Below are positions 8,706 to 17,632 of a stretch of 64,000 nucleotides of DNA, one piece after another. Under the pieces are notes generated by a model. The model was not told where the DNA came from and did no database searches. It saw only the letters and a program-made list of their open reading frames with translations. Origin of the DNA: Curtobacterium sp. MMLR14_010 (GTDB lineage: Bacteria; Actinomycetota; Actinomycetes; Actinomycetales; Microbacteriaceae); NCBI RefSeq assembly GCF_001865015.1, contig NZ_MJGV01000026.1, positions 69,002-133,001 on the forward strand, given 5' to 3'. Positions within the stretch are counted from its first letter, which is position 1, and every line of letters starts with the position of its first letter. Both the position numbers and the translations under genes were made by a program.

Positions 8706-9842
8706 CTACTGCGCGCCGACCTCTTCCGAGCGCTTCTGGCGCCACGGCTTGGCGGGGGTGTCCGGGCCGTCCCAGACCTGCACGGCGCCCCATGCCGCGG
8801 CGAGGAGCGGGACCGACATGACCGCGCCGGTGATGCCCGCGAGCACCGTGCCGGCGGTCAGGCCGACCAGGATCACGAGGCCGTGCAGCTGGAGCGTGCG
8901 GCCCATGAGCACGGGCTGGAGCAGGTTGCCCTCGAGCTGGTTCACGAGCACCACGATGCCGACCACGATGAGCGCCTGCACCGGGCCGAGCGTCACCAGG
9001 GCGACGAGGGCCGCGAGGATGCCGGCAGCGGTGGCACCGACGATCGGGATGAACGCCGTGATGAACACGACGACGGCCAGGGGCAGCGCGAGCGGGACCC
9101 CGACGATGGCGATGCCGACACCGATGCCGATGGCGTCCACCGCGGCGACGGTCGCCGTGCCGCGGACGTAGCCACCGAGGGTCGAGACGACGCGGTCGCC
9201 GACACGACGGGCACGGGCGTACCGGGTGCCCGTGAAGGGACGGAGCAGGAACTCCCAGATCTTCGGGCCGTCCTTGAGGAAGAAGAACAGCACCACGATC
9301 ATCAGCACGAGCCCGGTGAGGAAGTTCGCGGTGGCCGAGGCCCCGGCGAGCGCCCCCGAGCCGAACTTGGCGCTCGTGACGAAGTCGGTGACGGTCTTGG
9401 TCGCGTCGTCGATCTGCTTGTCCGAGATCGAGAACGGCAGCGACGTCACCCCCTTCTGCAGCTGCTGGAAGCCGTCGACCGCGGACTTCTGCAGGTCGCT
9501 CCACTGGTTCTCGACCGCGACGACGATGAGCCACCCGACCAGCCCGAGCACGGCCAGCACCCCGAGCAGCACGATCAGCGTCGCCACGACGGAGGGCACG
9601 CGGTGCCGGCGGAGCCAGGACACGACGGGGTGCATGGCCGAGGCGATGATGAGCGCGATGAGCACCGGGATCGTCACGACGCTGATGGTCGACGCCGCGA
9701 AGACGATGCCGATCACGATGACCAGCACGATGATGACCTGCAGGCACCGCGTCGCGAGGCCACCGAACGAGTCCGACCACGCCTTCCTGGCGCCGGTGGG
9801 CGGGGTGTCGCTCGTCGCGGAGGACGGGGTGAAGAACGGCAT
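8706..9842 (-). CDS. AI-2E family transporter (UPF0118)
   Basis: Integral membrane protein of 378 residues, the usual length. The family was named for autoinducer-2 export, but many members are cation/proton antiporters, so the substrate here is open. An N-terminal hydrophilic stretch (about 35 residues) is followed by 7-8 TM segments with the family sequences FFFLKDG, GYVRGTATVAAVDAIGIG, AFIPIVGATAAG and NQLEGNLLQPVLMG. The start at 9842 was chosen for the AAGGA site 6 nt upstream and because the region further upstream encodes no membrane segment. It is divergent from the serine hydrolase. Confidence 0.88.
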   Translation of the reverse strand: MPFFTPSSATSDTPPTGARKAWSDSFGGLATRCLQVIIVLVIVIGIVFAASTISVVTIPVLIALIIASAMHPVVSWLRRHRVPSVVATLIVLLGVLAVLGLVGWLIVVAVENQWSDLQKSAVDGFQQLQKGVTSLPFSISDKQIDDATKTVTDFVTSAKFGSGALAGASATANFLTGLVLMIVVLFFFLKDGPKIWEFLLRPFTGTRYARARRVGDRVVSTLGGYVRGTATVAAVDAIGIGVGIAIVGVPLALPLAVVVFITAFIPIVGATAAGILAALVALVTLGPVQALIVVGIVVLVNQLEGNLLQPVLMGRTLQLHGLVILVGLTAGTVLAGITGAVMSVPLLAAAWGAVQVWDGPDTPAKPWRQKRSEEVGAQ

Positions 9843-9929
9843 GCGGATCCTTGTCGTGGATGACGGCGGTGCGATCTGCTGTCGAACGCTCCCTCGATGA
9901 TGGCAGGCCGCCGCCCGGCCTGCCCGGGC

Positions 9930-9935
9930 TACGCT
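9930..9935 (+). promoter_or_regulatory. leaderless -10 element for the serine hydrolase
   Basis: TACGCT lies 7 nt before the GTG at 9943, with no Shine-Dalgarno sequence between. Confidence 0.5.
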
Positions 9936-9942
9936 CAACCCC

Positions 9943-11322
9943 GTGACGACGACGTTCCCGCGCAGCTCCCCGTCCGCCCTCGGCACCGACGCCTCGGGGG
10001 TCGATGCCCTCGTCCGCGCGCTGGAGTCCACGCCGGACGTCGAACCCCACGGGCTGGTCCTGCTGCGGCACGGCCAGGTCGCCGCGGAGGGCTGGTGGGA
10101 CCCCTACTCCGCCGACCGCCCGCACCTGCTCTACTCCCTCAGCAAGAGCTTCACGGCGGCGGCCGTCGGGATCGCCGCGCACGAGGGGCTGCTCGACCTC
10201 GACAGCGCTGTGATCAGCCACTTCCCCGAACTCGACCACGAGGTGCTCGACCAGCGCACCCGCCGGATGACGCTCAGGAACCTGCTGGCGATGGCGAGTG
10301 GTCACCGCGAGGAGACCCTCGACCGGGCGCTGGCGATCGACCCGGAGAACACGGTCCGCGGCTTCCTGCTGCTGCCCCCGGACGAGGAGCCCGGCTCGGT
10401 CTTCGCCTACAACCAGCCGTGCACGTACACGCTCGCGGAGATCGTCCGACGGGTCAGCGGCGGCACCCTCGTGGAGTACCTCCGGCCGCGACTGCTCGAC
10501 CCGCTCGGCATCGACCAGCTGTCCTGGAAGCGTGACTCGGTCGGCGAACTCGGCTTCAGCGGCTGCTACACCACGACCGAGAGCGTCGCGAAGCTCGGCC
10601 AGCTGTACCTGCAGCGCGGGGTGTGGGACGGCGTCCGGATCCTCGACGAGGACTGGGTCGAGTCCGCCACCCGCATGCAGGTCGCGAACCCGGACGAGGA
10701 GAACCCGGACTGGTCGCAGGGCTACGGCTACCAGTTCTGGATGGCCCGGCACGGCTTCCGCGGCGACGGCGCCTACGGACAGTTCTGCGTCGTCCTGCCG
10801 GAGCACGACGTCGTCCTCGCGATCACCGGCCAGAGCCTCGACATGCAGGCCGTGCTCGACGCCGTGTGGGAACACCTGCTGCCGGCGATCGACCGTCCCG
10901 GTCCGGACACGACGGACGCCGCCCTGCCCGGTCTGGCCCTGCCACCGGTAGCCGGTGGCGCGCTGGACACGGTCGACGGGCTGGAGGCTCGTGGTGCGTT
11001 CTCCCGCGCCGCCAGCTCCGCGGTCCCCGGCCTGGACAGCGTGGTGCTCGAGCAGGACGGCGGCACCTGGACGGCGACCCTGACCCAGGACGGCTCCCCC
11101 GTCGCTGCGCCGCTCGGCGCCGGCGCGTGGGCGGTCGCCGGGTCGACGGCGGCGAGCGCCGCGGTCGACGAGGACGGCCGGGTGCTGGTCGCCGTGCGGT
11201 TCGTCGACACCCCGCACCTGCTCTGGGTGCGGTGCGACCCCGCGTCGGAGACCTTCGAGGCCCGGTGGCAGACCGAACCGCTGCACGACCGCCTCCGCAC
11301 GCTGCACCGCCCCACGGACTGA
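9943..11322 (+). CDS. serine hydrolase, beta-lactamase/class C (DUF/EstB-like) family
   Basis: Penicillin-binding-protein-like serine hydrolase of 459 residues. The SxxK catalytic motif is SLSK (S65/K68) inside LLYSLSKSFTAAAVG. The second tyrosine motif is FAYNQP (Y156). The C-terminal half contains GYGYQFWMARHGFRGDGAYGQ, where family VIII enzymes place the HxG-type motif. There is no signal peptide, so it is probably cytoplasmic and more likely an esterase or peptidase-like enzyme than a resistance beta-lactamase. A C-terminal domain of about 110 residues follows the catalytic core. It is probably co-transcribed with the small membrane protein that begins 2 nt after its stop. Confidence 0.82.
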   Translation: MTTTFPRSSPSALGTDASGVDALVRALESTPDVEPHGLVLLRHGQVAAEGWWDPYSADRPHLLYSLSKSFTAAAVGIAAHEGLLDLDSAVISHFPELDHEVLDQRTRRMTLRNLLAMASGHREETLDRALAIDPENTVRGFLLLPPDEEPGSVFAYNQPCTYTLAEIVRRVSGGTLVEYLRPRLLDPLGIDQLSWKRDSVGELGFSGCYTTTESVAKLGQLYLQRGVWDGVRILDEDWVESATRMQVANPDEENPDWSQGYGYQFWMARHGFRGDGAYGQFCVVLPEHDVVLAITGQSLDMQAVLDAVWEHLLPAIDRPGPDTTDAALPGLALPPVAGGALDTVDGLEARGAFSRAASSAVPGLDSVVLEQDGGTWTATLTQDGSPVAAPLGAGAWAVAGSTAASAAVDEDGRVLVAVRFVDTPHLLWVRCDPASETFEARWQTEPLHDRLRTLHRPTD

Positions 11323-11324
11323 CC

Positions 11325-11933
11325 GTGGTGTTCTACAGCGCCCGCCCCGTGCAGCGCGTGCGGCAGGTGGTCCTCGACGTGGTCGTCCTGCTCGGCTGTG
11401 TCCTGGCGGTCGTCATCGGGACGACCGTGTCCGGGGCGATCAGCGGCATCGCGGCGATCGGCACCCGGGTGAACCGGGACGGCTCGGCGTTCCAGGAGCA
11501 GCTCGGCAAGGCCGCGTCCGCGCTCGGCAAGGTGCCGTTCGCCGGTGACGCCGTGAGCCAGCCGCTCCGCGAGGCGTCCGAACGAGCCGGAGCGGTGGCG
11601 GCCGCGGGGACGGAGCAGCACGACGCCACCGTGCGGCTCGCGCACCTGGTGGGTGCCGGGGTCGCCGTCGTCCTCGTCGTGGCATTGCTGCTCGTCTGGC
11701 TGCACTTCCGCGGCGGGTTCGTCCGCAGCGCCACCGCCACCGCCCGCCTGGGCCGTCAGCCGGCCGGCACCGAGCTCCTCGCCGTCCGCGCGCTGACGAC
11801 CCGACCGGAGGTCACCCGGCTCGGCGCCGACGTCGTCGAGCGGTGGCGGCGGGGCGACCCGGCGACCGTGCGGGCGTTGGCCGACCTCGAACGGCGGGCG
11901 AGCGGGCTGCCGTCAGGGGTCCAGGCGGACTGA
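11325..11933 (+). CDS. two-TM membrane protein of unknown function
   Basis: A 202-residue product beginning at GTG 11325 (GTG 11328 is equally possible), 2 nt after the hydrolase stop. TM1 is at about 12-35, an extracytoplasmic or coiled segment of about 65 residues follows (TRVNRDGSAFQEQLGKAASALG), and TM2 is at about 108-128. A basic cytoplasmic tail ends the protein. I do not recognise a family. Tight spacing suggests an operon with the serine hydrolase. Confidence 0.6.
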   Translation: MVFYSARPVQRVRQVVLDVVVLLGCVLAVVIGTTVSGAISGIAAIGTRVNRDGSAFQEQLGKAASALGKVPFAGDAVSQPLREASERAGAVAAAGTEQHDATVRLAHLVGAGVAVVLVVALLLVWLHFRGGFVRSATATARLGRQPAGTELLAVRALTTRPEVTRLGADVVERWRRGDPATVRALADLERRASGLPSGVQAD

Positions 11934-11961
11934 CGGCGTCGACGGCCTGACGGCCTGCGGG

Positions 11962-12687
11962 TCACCAGGGGACGACGCCGTCGTCCTCGAAGAAGCCGCC
12001 GCGGGGCCCGTCGTCGGGCAGGGTCGCGAGGCGGACGGCCGTGGCGGCGCCCTGCTCCGGTGTCCGGTCCCCCGCGAAGCCGTTGAAGTCCGTCGCGACG
12101 AGGCCGGGGCAGGCCGCGTTCACGATCACCGGGGTGTCGGCGAAGGCCCGGGCGTACTGCACCGTGATGCCGTTGAGGAACGTCTTCGAGGACGAGTAGA
12201 CCGCCATCACCGGACCCGGCTGCCGGCCGAGGGACCCCATGCTGCTCGAGGTGTTCACGATCCGCGGGGCGTCGGACCGGCGGAGCAGGGGCAGCATCGC
12301 GTTCGTGACCCGGATGACGCCGTACACGTTCGTGTCGACCACGCCCCGGAGCACGTCGAGGTCGATCGTCGTCGGGTCCTGGCCCCACGTGACCGGGTCG
12401 AACGCCCCCGAGATGCCGGCGTTGTTCACGAGCACGTCGAGCGTCCCGACCCGTTCCTCCAGCTCCGCGGCCGCAGCGGCGACGCTCGCGTCGCTCGTCA
12501 CGTCGAGCCGCAGGGCGCTCGCGTCGATCCCCTGCGCGACCAACCGGGCCGCGGCGTCGGTGCCGGCCACCTCGTCACGTGCGCCGAGGAGGACACGGTG
12601 GCCGAGCCTCCCGAGCGCTTCGGCGATCGCGGACCCGATGCCCTTGTTCGCCCCGGTGACCAGGGCGGTCTTCTGTGTCGTCGTCAT
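11962..12687 (-). CDS. short-chain dehydrogenase/reductase
   Basis: Classical SDR of 241 residues with cofactor motif TGANKGIG (11-18), NNAG (88-91), the catalytic Ser region NTSSS (about 145-149) and YSSSK (Y164/K168). The Asn-containing TGANKGIG and the ARD motif after strand 2 suggest NADP(H). The substrate is unknown. The gene is divergent from a LysR regulator with a T-N11-A palindrome between them, so the LysR protein is probably its regulator. Confidence 0.88.
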   Translation of the reverse strand: MTTTQKTALVTGANKGIGSAIAEALGRLGHRVLLGARDEVAGTDAAARLVAQGIDASALRLDVTSDASVAAAAAELEERVGTLDVLVNNAGISGAFDPVTWGQDPTTIDLDVLRGVVDTNVYGVIRVTNAMLPLLRRSDAPRIVNTSSSMGSLGRQPGPVMAVYSSSKTFLNGITVQYARAFADTPVIVNAACPGLVATDFNGFAGDRTPEQGAATAVRLATLPDDGPRGGFFEDDGVVPW

Positions 12688-12742
12688 GGTCCGATCCTCG
12701 GTCCGCGCACCCCGGTGCGTCCAAGACCGATCGGGTGGCGAG

Positions 12743-12761
12743 CGATACCCGTGGGGTATCG
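12743..12761. promoter_or_regulatory. LysR-type operator palindrome
   Basis: CGATACCC and GGGTATCG form a perfect 8-bp dyad around GTG. Within it TACCCGTGGGGTA is an exact T-N11-A LysR box (12746-12758). It lies in the 94-bp gap between the divergent SDR and LysR genes, directly upstream of the TAGGCT -10 hexamer (12770-12775) of the regulator. Confidence 0.75.
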
Positions 12762-12781
12762 GCAGGACGTAGGCTCCGCAC

Positions 12782-13666
12782 GTGGACGATCTCGAGACGC
12801 GTGAACTGCGGTACTTCCTGACGGTGGCCGAGGAGCTGCACTTCGGCCGCGCCGCCGCCCGGCTCGGGATGTCCCAGCCACCGCTCTCCCGGGCGGTCCG
12901 GCAGCTGGAGCAGCGCATCGGCGTGGACCTGTTCGTCCGGGACCCGCGGGGCGTCCGCCTGACCACCGCCGGCACCGTGCTGGTCGGCGAGGCGCGGTCG
13001 GCGCTCGCGGCCGTGGCGGCTGCGGGCCGACGCACCCGACGGGCCGGCTTGCCCACACGGCACCTGGTGCTCGCGGTGAAGGCCGGCGCCGACCACGAGC
13101 TGCTGCAGGCACTGCTCGACGTGCACGGGGCGGACCCGGACGGCCTGCCGGTCGAGGTGCTGTTCGGCGAGGTGCACGAGCAGGCCGCGTTCCTCCGCGA
13201 CGGCCGGGCCGACGTGGCGCTCATGCACCGCACGTACGACGACCTGACCGGCTTCGACACCGAGGACCTGCGCACCGAGGAGCAGGTGGCGATCCTGCCG
13301 CGCACCCACCCGCTGGCGACGCGGGAGTCGCTCGTGCAGGACGACCTCCGCGACCTGCCGGACCTGCCCGCCGCCAGGTGGCCACGGCCGGACGGGTCCT
13401 ACCCCGACGGCCCCGGGCCCGAGGTCCGGTCGCAGGCCCAGCTCGCCCAGCTCGTCGCCCTCAGCCGCACGGTCATCGTCATCCCGCGGTCGAGCCGGAC
13501 CCTGCAGTGGCCGGAGCACGTCGCCGTGCCCGTGCGGGACGCCCAGCTCGCCACGACCGTCGTCGCGTGGCCGGCGGGGTCCACCTCGCCGGACGTCGCC
13601 CGGGTGGTGCGGAACGCCGTGCTCGCGGCGGCGCTGGTCAGCAGCGACGCGGTGCCGACGGCCTGA
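12782..13666 (+). CDS. LysR-family transcriptional regulator
   Basis: DNA-binding regulator of 294 residues starting at GTG. The N-terminal winged HTH has the typical LRYFLTVAEELHFGRAAARL and SQPPLSRAVRQLEQRIG segments (about 7-60), a linker helix, and a periplasmic-binding-like effector domain from about 90. TAGGCT lies 6 nt before the start, indicating a leaderless transcript whose promoter abuts the operator. It probably autoregulates and controls the divergent SDR gene. The effector is unknown. Its stop lies 2 bp from the convergent kup stop. Confidence 0.9.
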   Translation: MDDLETRELRYFLTVAEELHFGRAAARLGMSQPPLSRAVRQLEQRIGVDLFVRDPRGVRLTTAGTVLVGEARSALAAVAAAGRRTRRAGLPTRHLVLAVKAGADHELLQALLDVHGADPDGLPVEVLFGEVHEQAAFLRDGRADVALMHRTYDDLTGFDTEDLRTEEQVAILPRTHPLATRESLVQDDLRDLPDLPAARWPRPDGSYPDGPGPEVRSQAQLAQLVALSRTVIVIPRSSRTLQWPEHVAVPVRDAQLATTVVAWPAGSTSPDVARVVRNAVLAAALVSSDAVPTA

Positions 13667-13668
13667 CG

Positions 13669-15618
13669 TCAGATCTCGACGTCGCTGCCCATCGTGACCG
13701 TCCGCTGCGGCGGCAGCCCGAAGCGGGACGCCGGGTCCGCGGCGTTGTGCGCGAGCCCGACGAACAGCTTCTTCCGCCAGTTCACCATCCCGCCGTTGCC
13801 GCGCATCGGCCGGAGTGCACCGCGTGAGACGAAGTACGACGCGTCGGCCATCTCGTCGGGGTCCAGGTCGAGCACCTCCGACAGGCACGCGGCGTGTAGG
13901 GCGTGCGGCAGGTCCTGGTCGTCGGAGAACCCGAACTTGACGGTGACGTGGTCGATGCCGTCGTCGGCGTACCCCAGGTCGTCGCGGGTGAAGGCCTTCG
14001 CGTGCGGCACGTGCGGCACGTTCGCGGTGATGACGGACACGATGATGACCCGGCGGTGCATCACGTGGTTGTGCTCCATGTTCGCCCGGAGCGCCAGCGG
14101 GGTCGTCTCCTTGTTCGGGTGCGGGAACACGGCCACACCGCGGACGCGCGGGACGCCCTTGGCGTTGACCTTCTCGATGAACTCGGCGAGCGAGCCCTCG
14201 CGCGCCCGGCGTTCGTCCTGCACGAGCTGCCGGCCGCGACGCCACGTGGTCATCACCGTGACGACCGCGAGCGCGATGAGCAGCGGCACCCACCCGCCGT
14301 GCAGCACCTTCGACAGGTTGCCGGCGAGGAACGTCAGCTCGAGCCCGCCGAAGACCACCGCGACGACGACGAGCTTCCACGTCGACCAGTTCCAGAGCGG
14401 CTTCACGACGAGCAGCAGGAGCAGGGTGTCGGTCACCAGGGCGCCCGTCACCGAGACCCCGTAGGCCGTCGCCAGGCTCGCCGAGGACCGGAACGCGAGC
14501 ATGATCGCCATCACGCCGATGAACAGCAGCAGGTTGACGGCGGGCAGGTAGATCTGGCCGCCCTCGCGCTTGGAGGTCTGGCGGATCGTCAGCGGGGGCA
14601 GGAGCCCGAGCTGGACGGCCTGGCGGGTCAGGGAGAAGGCACCGGAGATGACGGCCTGGCTCGCGATGACCGTCGCCGCGGTGGCGAGCACCACGACGGG
14701 CAGCTGCGCCCAGTTCGGGAAGAGCAGGAAGAACGGGTCCTTCGTGGCCGACGGCTGCTCGAGCACGAGTGCCGCCTGGCCGAGGTAGTTCAGCACGAGC
14801 GCGGGGAACACCACGAAGAACCAGGCGCGGCGGATCGGCACGCGGCCGAAGTGGCCCATGTCGGCGTAGAGCGCCTCGGCACCGGTGATGACGAGCACCA
14901 CGGCGCCCATCGCCACGAAGCTGATGAGCGGGTGCGCGAACACGAACGCGATCGCCCACGTCGGGGACAGGCCCTGCAGGACGCCCGGGTGCTCGATGAT
15001 CCGCGGGACGCCGGCCAGGGCGATGACGATGAACCAGAGCATCATCACCGGGCCGAACAGCGTGCCGACCTTGCCCGTGCCGAACCGCTGGACGAAGAAC
15101 AGGATGACCAGGATCACGGCGGCGATCGGCACGATGAGGTGCCCGACCGCCGGGGCCGCGGTGCCGAGGCCCTCGACCGCGGAGAGCACCGAGACCGCCG
15201 GGGTGATCACCGAGTCGCCGTAGAACAGCGAGACGCCGATGATGCCGATCACCAGGAAGATCGTCGCACCGCCACGGCGCTGGGCGTAGAGGCGCCTGGC
15301 CAGTGCGGCGAGCGCCATCACCCCGCCCTCGCCGTTGTTGTCGGCGCGCATGAGCACGAGCACGTACTTGATCGAGACAATGATGGTGATGCTCCAGAAC
15401 ATCATCGAGATCACCCCGTAGACGTCCTCGGGGATCGGCTTGACGATGCCGCCGTCGATCGTGAAGACGGTCCGGAGCGCGTACAGCGGGCTGGTGCCGA
15501 TGTCGCCGAAGACGACGCCGAGCGCCGCCAGCGCGAGCGCGGCGCCGCCGCTCGGGCCCCCGTGCTCATGGGTCGCGGTGCCCTCGCTGACAGGTGCCGC
15601 GGAGTGTGTCTCGGTCAC
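13669..15618 (-). CDS. kup: KUP-family potassium uptake protein
   Basis: K+/H+ symporter of the inner membrane, 649 residues with about 12 TM segments followed by a cytoplasmic C-terminal domain of about 150 residues. Family sequences include GVVFGDIGTSPLYALRTVF near residue 35, FFGDSVITPAVSVLSAVEG-like FYGDSVITPAVS, and AEALYADMGHFG. The start is a GTG at 15618, with a GGAG about 9 nt upstream. It lies 136 nt downstream of ppk2 on the same strand. I looked for a c-di-AMP (ydaO/kimA-type) riboswitch in that gap and saw none. Confidence 0.93.
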   Translation of the reverse strand: MTETHSAAPVSEGTATHEHGGPSGGAALALAALGVVFGDIGTSPLYALRTVFTIDGGIVKPIPEDVYGVISMMFWSITIIVSIKYVLVLMRADNNGEGGVMALAALARRLYAQRRGGATIFLVIGIIGVSLFYGDSVITPAVSVLSAVEGLGTAAPAVGHLIVPIAAVILVILFFVQRFGTGKVGTLFGPVMMLWFIVIALAGVPRIIEHPGVLQGLSPTWAIAFVFAHPLISFVAMGAVVLVITGAEALYADMGHFGRVPIRRAWFFVVFPALVLNYLGQAALVLEQPSATKDPFFLLFPNWAQLPVVVLATAATVIASQAVISGAFSLTRQAVQLGLLPPLTIRQTSKREGGQIYLPAVNLLLFIGVMAIMLAFRSSASLATAYGVSVTGALVTDTLLLLLVVKPLWNWSTWKLVVVAVVFGGLELTFLAGNLSKVLHGGWVPLLIALAVVTVMTTWRRGRQLVQDERRAREGSLAEFIEKVNAKGVPRVRGVAVFPHPNKETTPLALRANMEHNHVMHRRVIIVSVITANVPHVPHAKAFTRDDLGYADDGIDHVTVKFGFSDDQDLPHALHAACLSEVLDLDPDEMADASYFVSRGALRPMRGNGGMVNWRKKLFVGLAHNAADPASRFGLPPQRTVTMGSDVEI

Positions 15619-15754
15619 GCTCGATCACTCCAGATCCGGTCGCCAGGGAAGCGGCCGTCGCTCATCCTGCCACCACCGGAGGACTCTGATCGCAGCACCG
15701 ACGGAACCCGCAGTCCGCATGCAGCATCGCCCTCCGGCGGACTTCCCGCGGGGG

Positions 15755-16663
15755 CTACTCCTCGAGCTGCAGCGACTTGCCGCGCATCACCAGCAGGGGG
15801 TCCGGCGGCAGCACGACCTCCGGGTCCTTGTCGTCGTAGTCGAACTGCGTCAGGAAGTACCGCATCGCGTTGACGCGGGCGCGCTTCTTGTCGTTCGACC
15901 GGACGATCGTCCACGGTGCGTACCGCTTGTCGGTGCGGCGGAACATCTCCTCCTTCGCCGCCGTGTAGTCGTCCCAGACCATGAGCGACGCCACGTCGTT
16001 CGGGGAGAGCTTCCAGCGGCGGACCGGGTCGAGCTGGCGGATGGCGAACCGGGTGCGCTGCTCCTTGCGGGTGACGGAGAACCAGAACTTCGTCACGTGG
16101 ATGCCGGAGTCGACGAGCATCCGCTCGAACGACGGCGCCTGCGTCATGAAGGTCTCGTACTCCGCGTCCGAGCAGTACCCCATGACCCGCTCGACGCCGG
16201 CCCGGTTGTACCAGGAGCGGTCGAACATCACGATCTCGCCGGCACTCGGCAGGTGCTCCACGTAGCGCTGGAAGTACCACTGGCCCTGCTCGCGCTCGGT
16301 CGGCTTCGACAGCGCGACCACCCGCGAGGTCCTCGGGTTCAGGTGCTCCGTGAACCGCTTGATCGTGCCGCCCTTGCCGGCGGCGTCGCGCCCCTCGAAC
16401 AGGATGATGGCCTTGCGGTCGTTGTCCTCGAGCCAGTACTGGCACTTCAGCAGTTCGACCTGCAGCCGGTACTTCTCGTACTCGTACTCGTCCCGCGACA
16501 TCCGCTCGTCGTAGGGGTAGTCCTCGAGCCAGGTGTAGATCGGGTTGCCCTCGGGGTCGATGAGCTCCGGGTCCGGGGTGTGTGCGTTCCCGACCGTGAA
16601 CCCGCGGGTGCGCAGGTCCTCGATGTACTCCCGCAGGTCACCGATCGGGGTGGCGTCCAGCAT
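15755..16663 (-). CDS. ppk2: polyphosphate kinase 2 (PPK2 family)
   Basis: Transfers phosphate between polyphosphate and nucleotides, 302 residues. The Walker A is FEGRDAAGKGGTIKR, followed by the lid and Walker B region FDRSWYNRAGVERVMG and KFWFSVTRKEQ. The N-terminal residues (about 1-75) include an LRTRG/YEYEKY region typical of the family. The start has a strong GAGGAG site. A TATACC hexamer at about 16710 on the minus strand may be its -10. Whether it makes ATP/GTP from NDP (class I) or acts on NMP cannot be decided from these motifs alone. Confidence 0.92.
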   Translation of the reverse strand: MLDATPIGDLREYIEDLRTRGFTVGNAHTPDPELIDPEGNPIYTWLEDYPYDERMSRDEYEYEKYRLQVELLKCQYWLEDNDRKAIILFEGRDAAGKGGTIKRFTEHLNPRTSRVVALSKPTEREQGQWYFQRYVEHLPSAGEIVMFDRSWYNRAGVERVMGYCSDAEYETFMTQAPSFERMLVDSGIHVTKFWFSVTRKEQRTRFAIRQLDPVRRWKLSPNDVASLMVWDDYTAAKEEMFRRTDKRYAPWTIVRSNDKKRARVNAMRYFLTQFDYDDKDPEVVLPPDPLLVMRGKSLQLEE

Positions 16664-16681
16664 GGGCTCTCCTCACGTCCT

Positions 16682-16702
16682 GCGCACGGTCCGACCGTGC
16701 GC
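16682..16702. terminator. 9-bp hairpin between sugar-permease operon and ppk2
   Basis: GCGCACGGT pairs with ACCGTGCGC around a CCG loop. It lies about 50 nt after the permease stop and within the probable 5' leader of ppk2. No T-run follows. Confidence 0.45.
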
Positions 16703-16753
16703 GTCAGCCCGGTATAACGACTCCGGGTGAACGGGGACCGAACGTCGGGGTGC

Positions 16754-17632
16754 TCACTTGATGCCGGTCGACGCGATCCCCTGGACGAACTGCCGCTGGA
16801 ACGCCAGGAACACCACCAGCAGCGGCAGCACCGTGATCGTCGCGATCGCCATCACGGCGCCCCACGGGGAGCTGAACGCCGGGTTGTTCGTCAGCGTCGA
16901 GAGCGCGACGGGCACGGTGAGGTTCTCGTTCCCCTGGAGCACGACCAGCGGCCACAGGAAGTCGTTCCACCGCGTCATGAACCCGAGGATGACGAGCACT
17001 CCGACGAGCGGTCCGCAGGTCGGCAGCACCACCCGGAAGAAGGTGACGAACTCACCGGCGCCGTCGAGCCGTGCCGCTTCGAGGAGCGCGTCCGGCACGC
17101 CGAGCATGAACTGTCGGGCGATGAAGATGCCGACGACGTCGAACAGGGTCGGGAGCACCACGGCCCAGGGCGAGTCGACGAGACCCAGCTTCGCCACGAC
17201 GAGGAAGCTCGGCACGATCGTCACCTGGATCGGGATCATGATCGTCACGAGGAACGCCGAGTACAGCAGCCCCCGGCCCAGGAACCGGAACTTCGCGAGC
17301 GCGTAGCCGGCCATCAGCGACACCACGACGCTGAGCGCGGTGCCGACCGAGGTGATCAGCGCCGAGTTGCCGAGCCAGCGCCAGACGGGCTGCGTGCTGA
17401 AGACCTGCGTGTAGTTGTCGAAGGACGGGTGCGCCGGGAACAGGTAGAACGAGCCGCTCTGCGACTGCCCACCGGGCGTGAGCGCCGAGACGACCATCCA
17501 GTAGAGCGGGAAGACCATCACCGCCGCGAGCAGGGAGAGCCCGGCGACGAGCACCCAGCGCCCCGGCCGCGGACGGCGGGCGCGGAACGGACGGGACTGG
17601 TCGGTCTGACGGGGTGTCGTTGCGGTGGTCAC
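16754..17632 (-). CDS. carbohydrate ABC transporter permease, MalG type
   Basis: Second inner-membrane permease of a CUT1 sugar ABC importer, 292 residues with 6 TM segments. The cytoplasmic coupling loop carries the EAA motif in EAARLDGAGEFVTFFRVVLP. The GTG start at 17632 overlaps the TGA of the partner permease (GTGA), indicating translational coupling. It is the last gene of the alpha-galactoside operon. No ATPase is encoded in the cluster. Confidence 0.92.
   Translation of the reverse strand: MTTATTPRQTDQSRPFRARRPRPGRWVLVAGLSLLAAVMVFPLYWMVVSALTPGGQSQSGSFYLFPAHPSFDNYTQVFSTQPVWRWLGNSALITSVGTALSVVVSLMAGYALAKFRFLGRGLLYSAFLVTIMIPIQVTIVPSFLVVAKLGLVDSPWAVVLPTLFDVVGIFIARQFMLGVPDALLEAARLDGAGEFVTFFRVVLPTCGPLVGVLVILGFMTRWNDFLWPLVVLQGNENLTVPVALSTLTNNPAFSSPWGAVMAIATITVLPLLVVFLAFQRQFVQGIASTGIK

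Noticed and set aside
9943..11322. Beta-lactamase resistance gene
   Set aside because: The SxxK fold is present but there is no signal peptide and the length and C-terminal domain fit esterase-like family members.
15619..15754. c-di-AMP riboswitch before kup
   Set aside because: The 136-nt gap lacks the conserved ydaO or kimA core segments.
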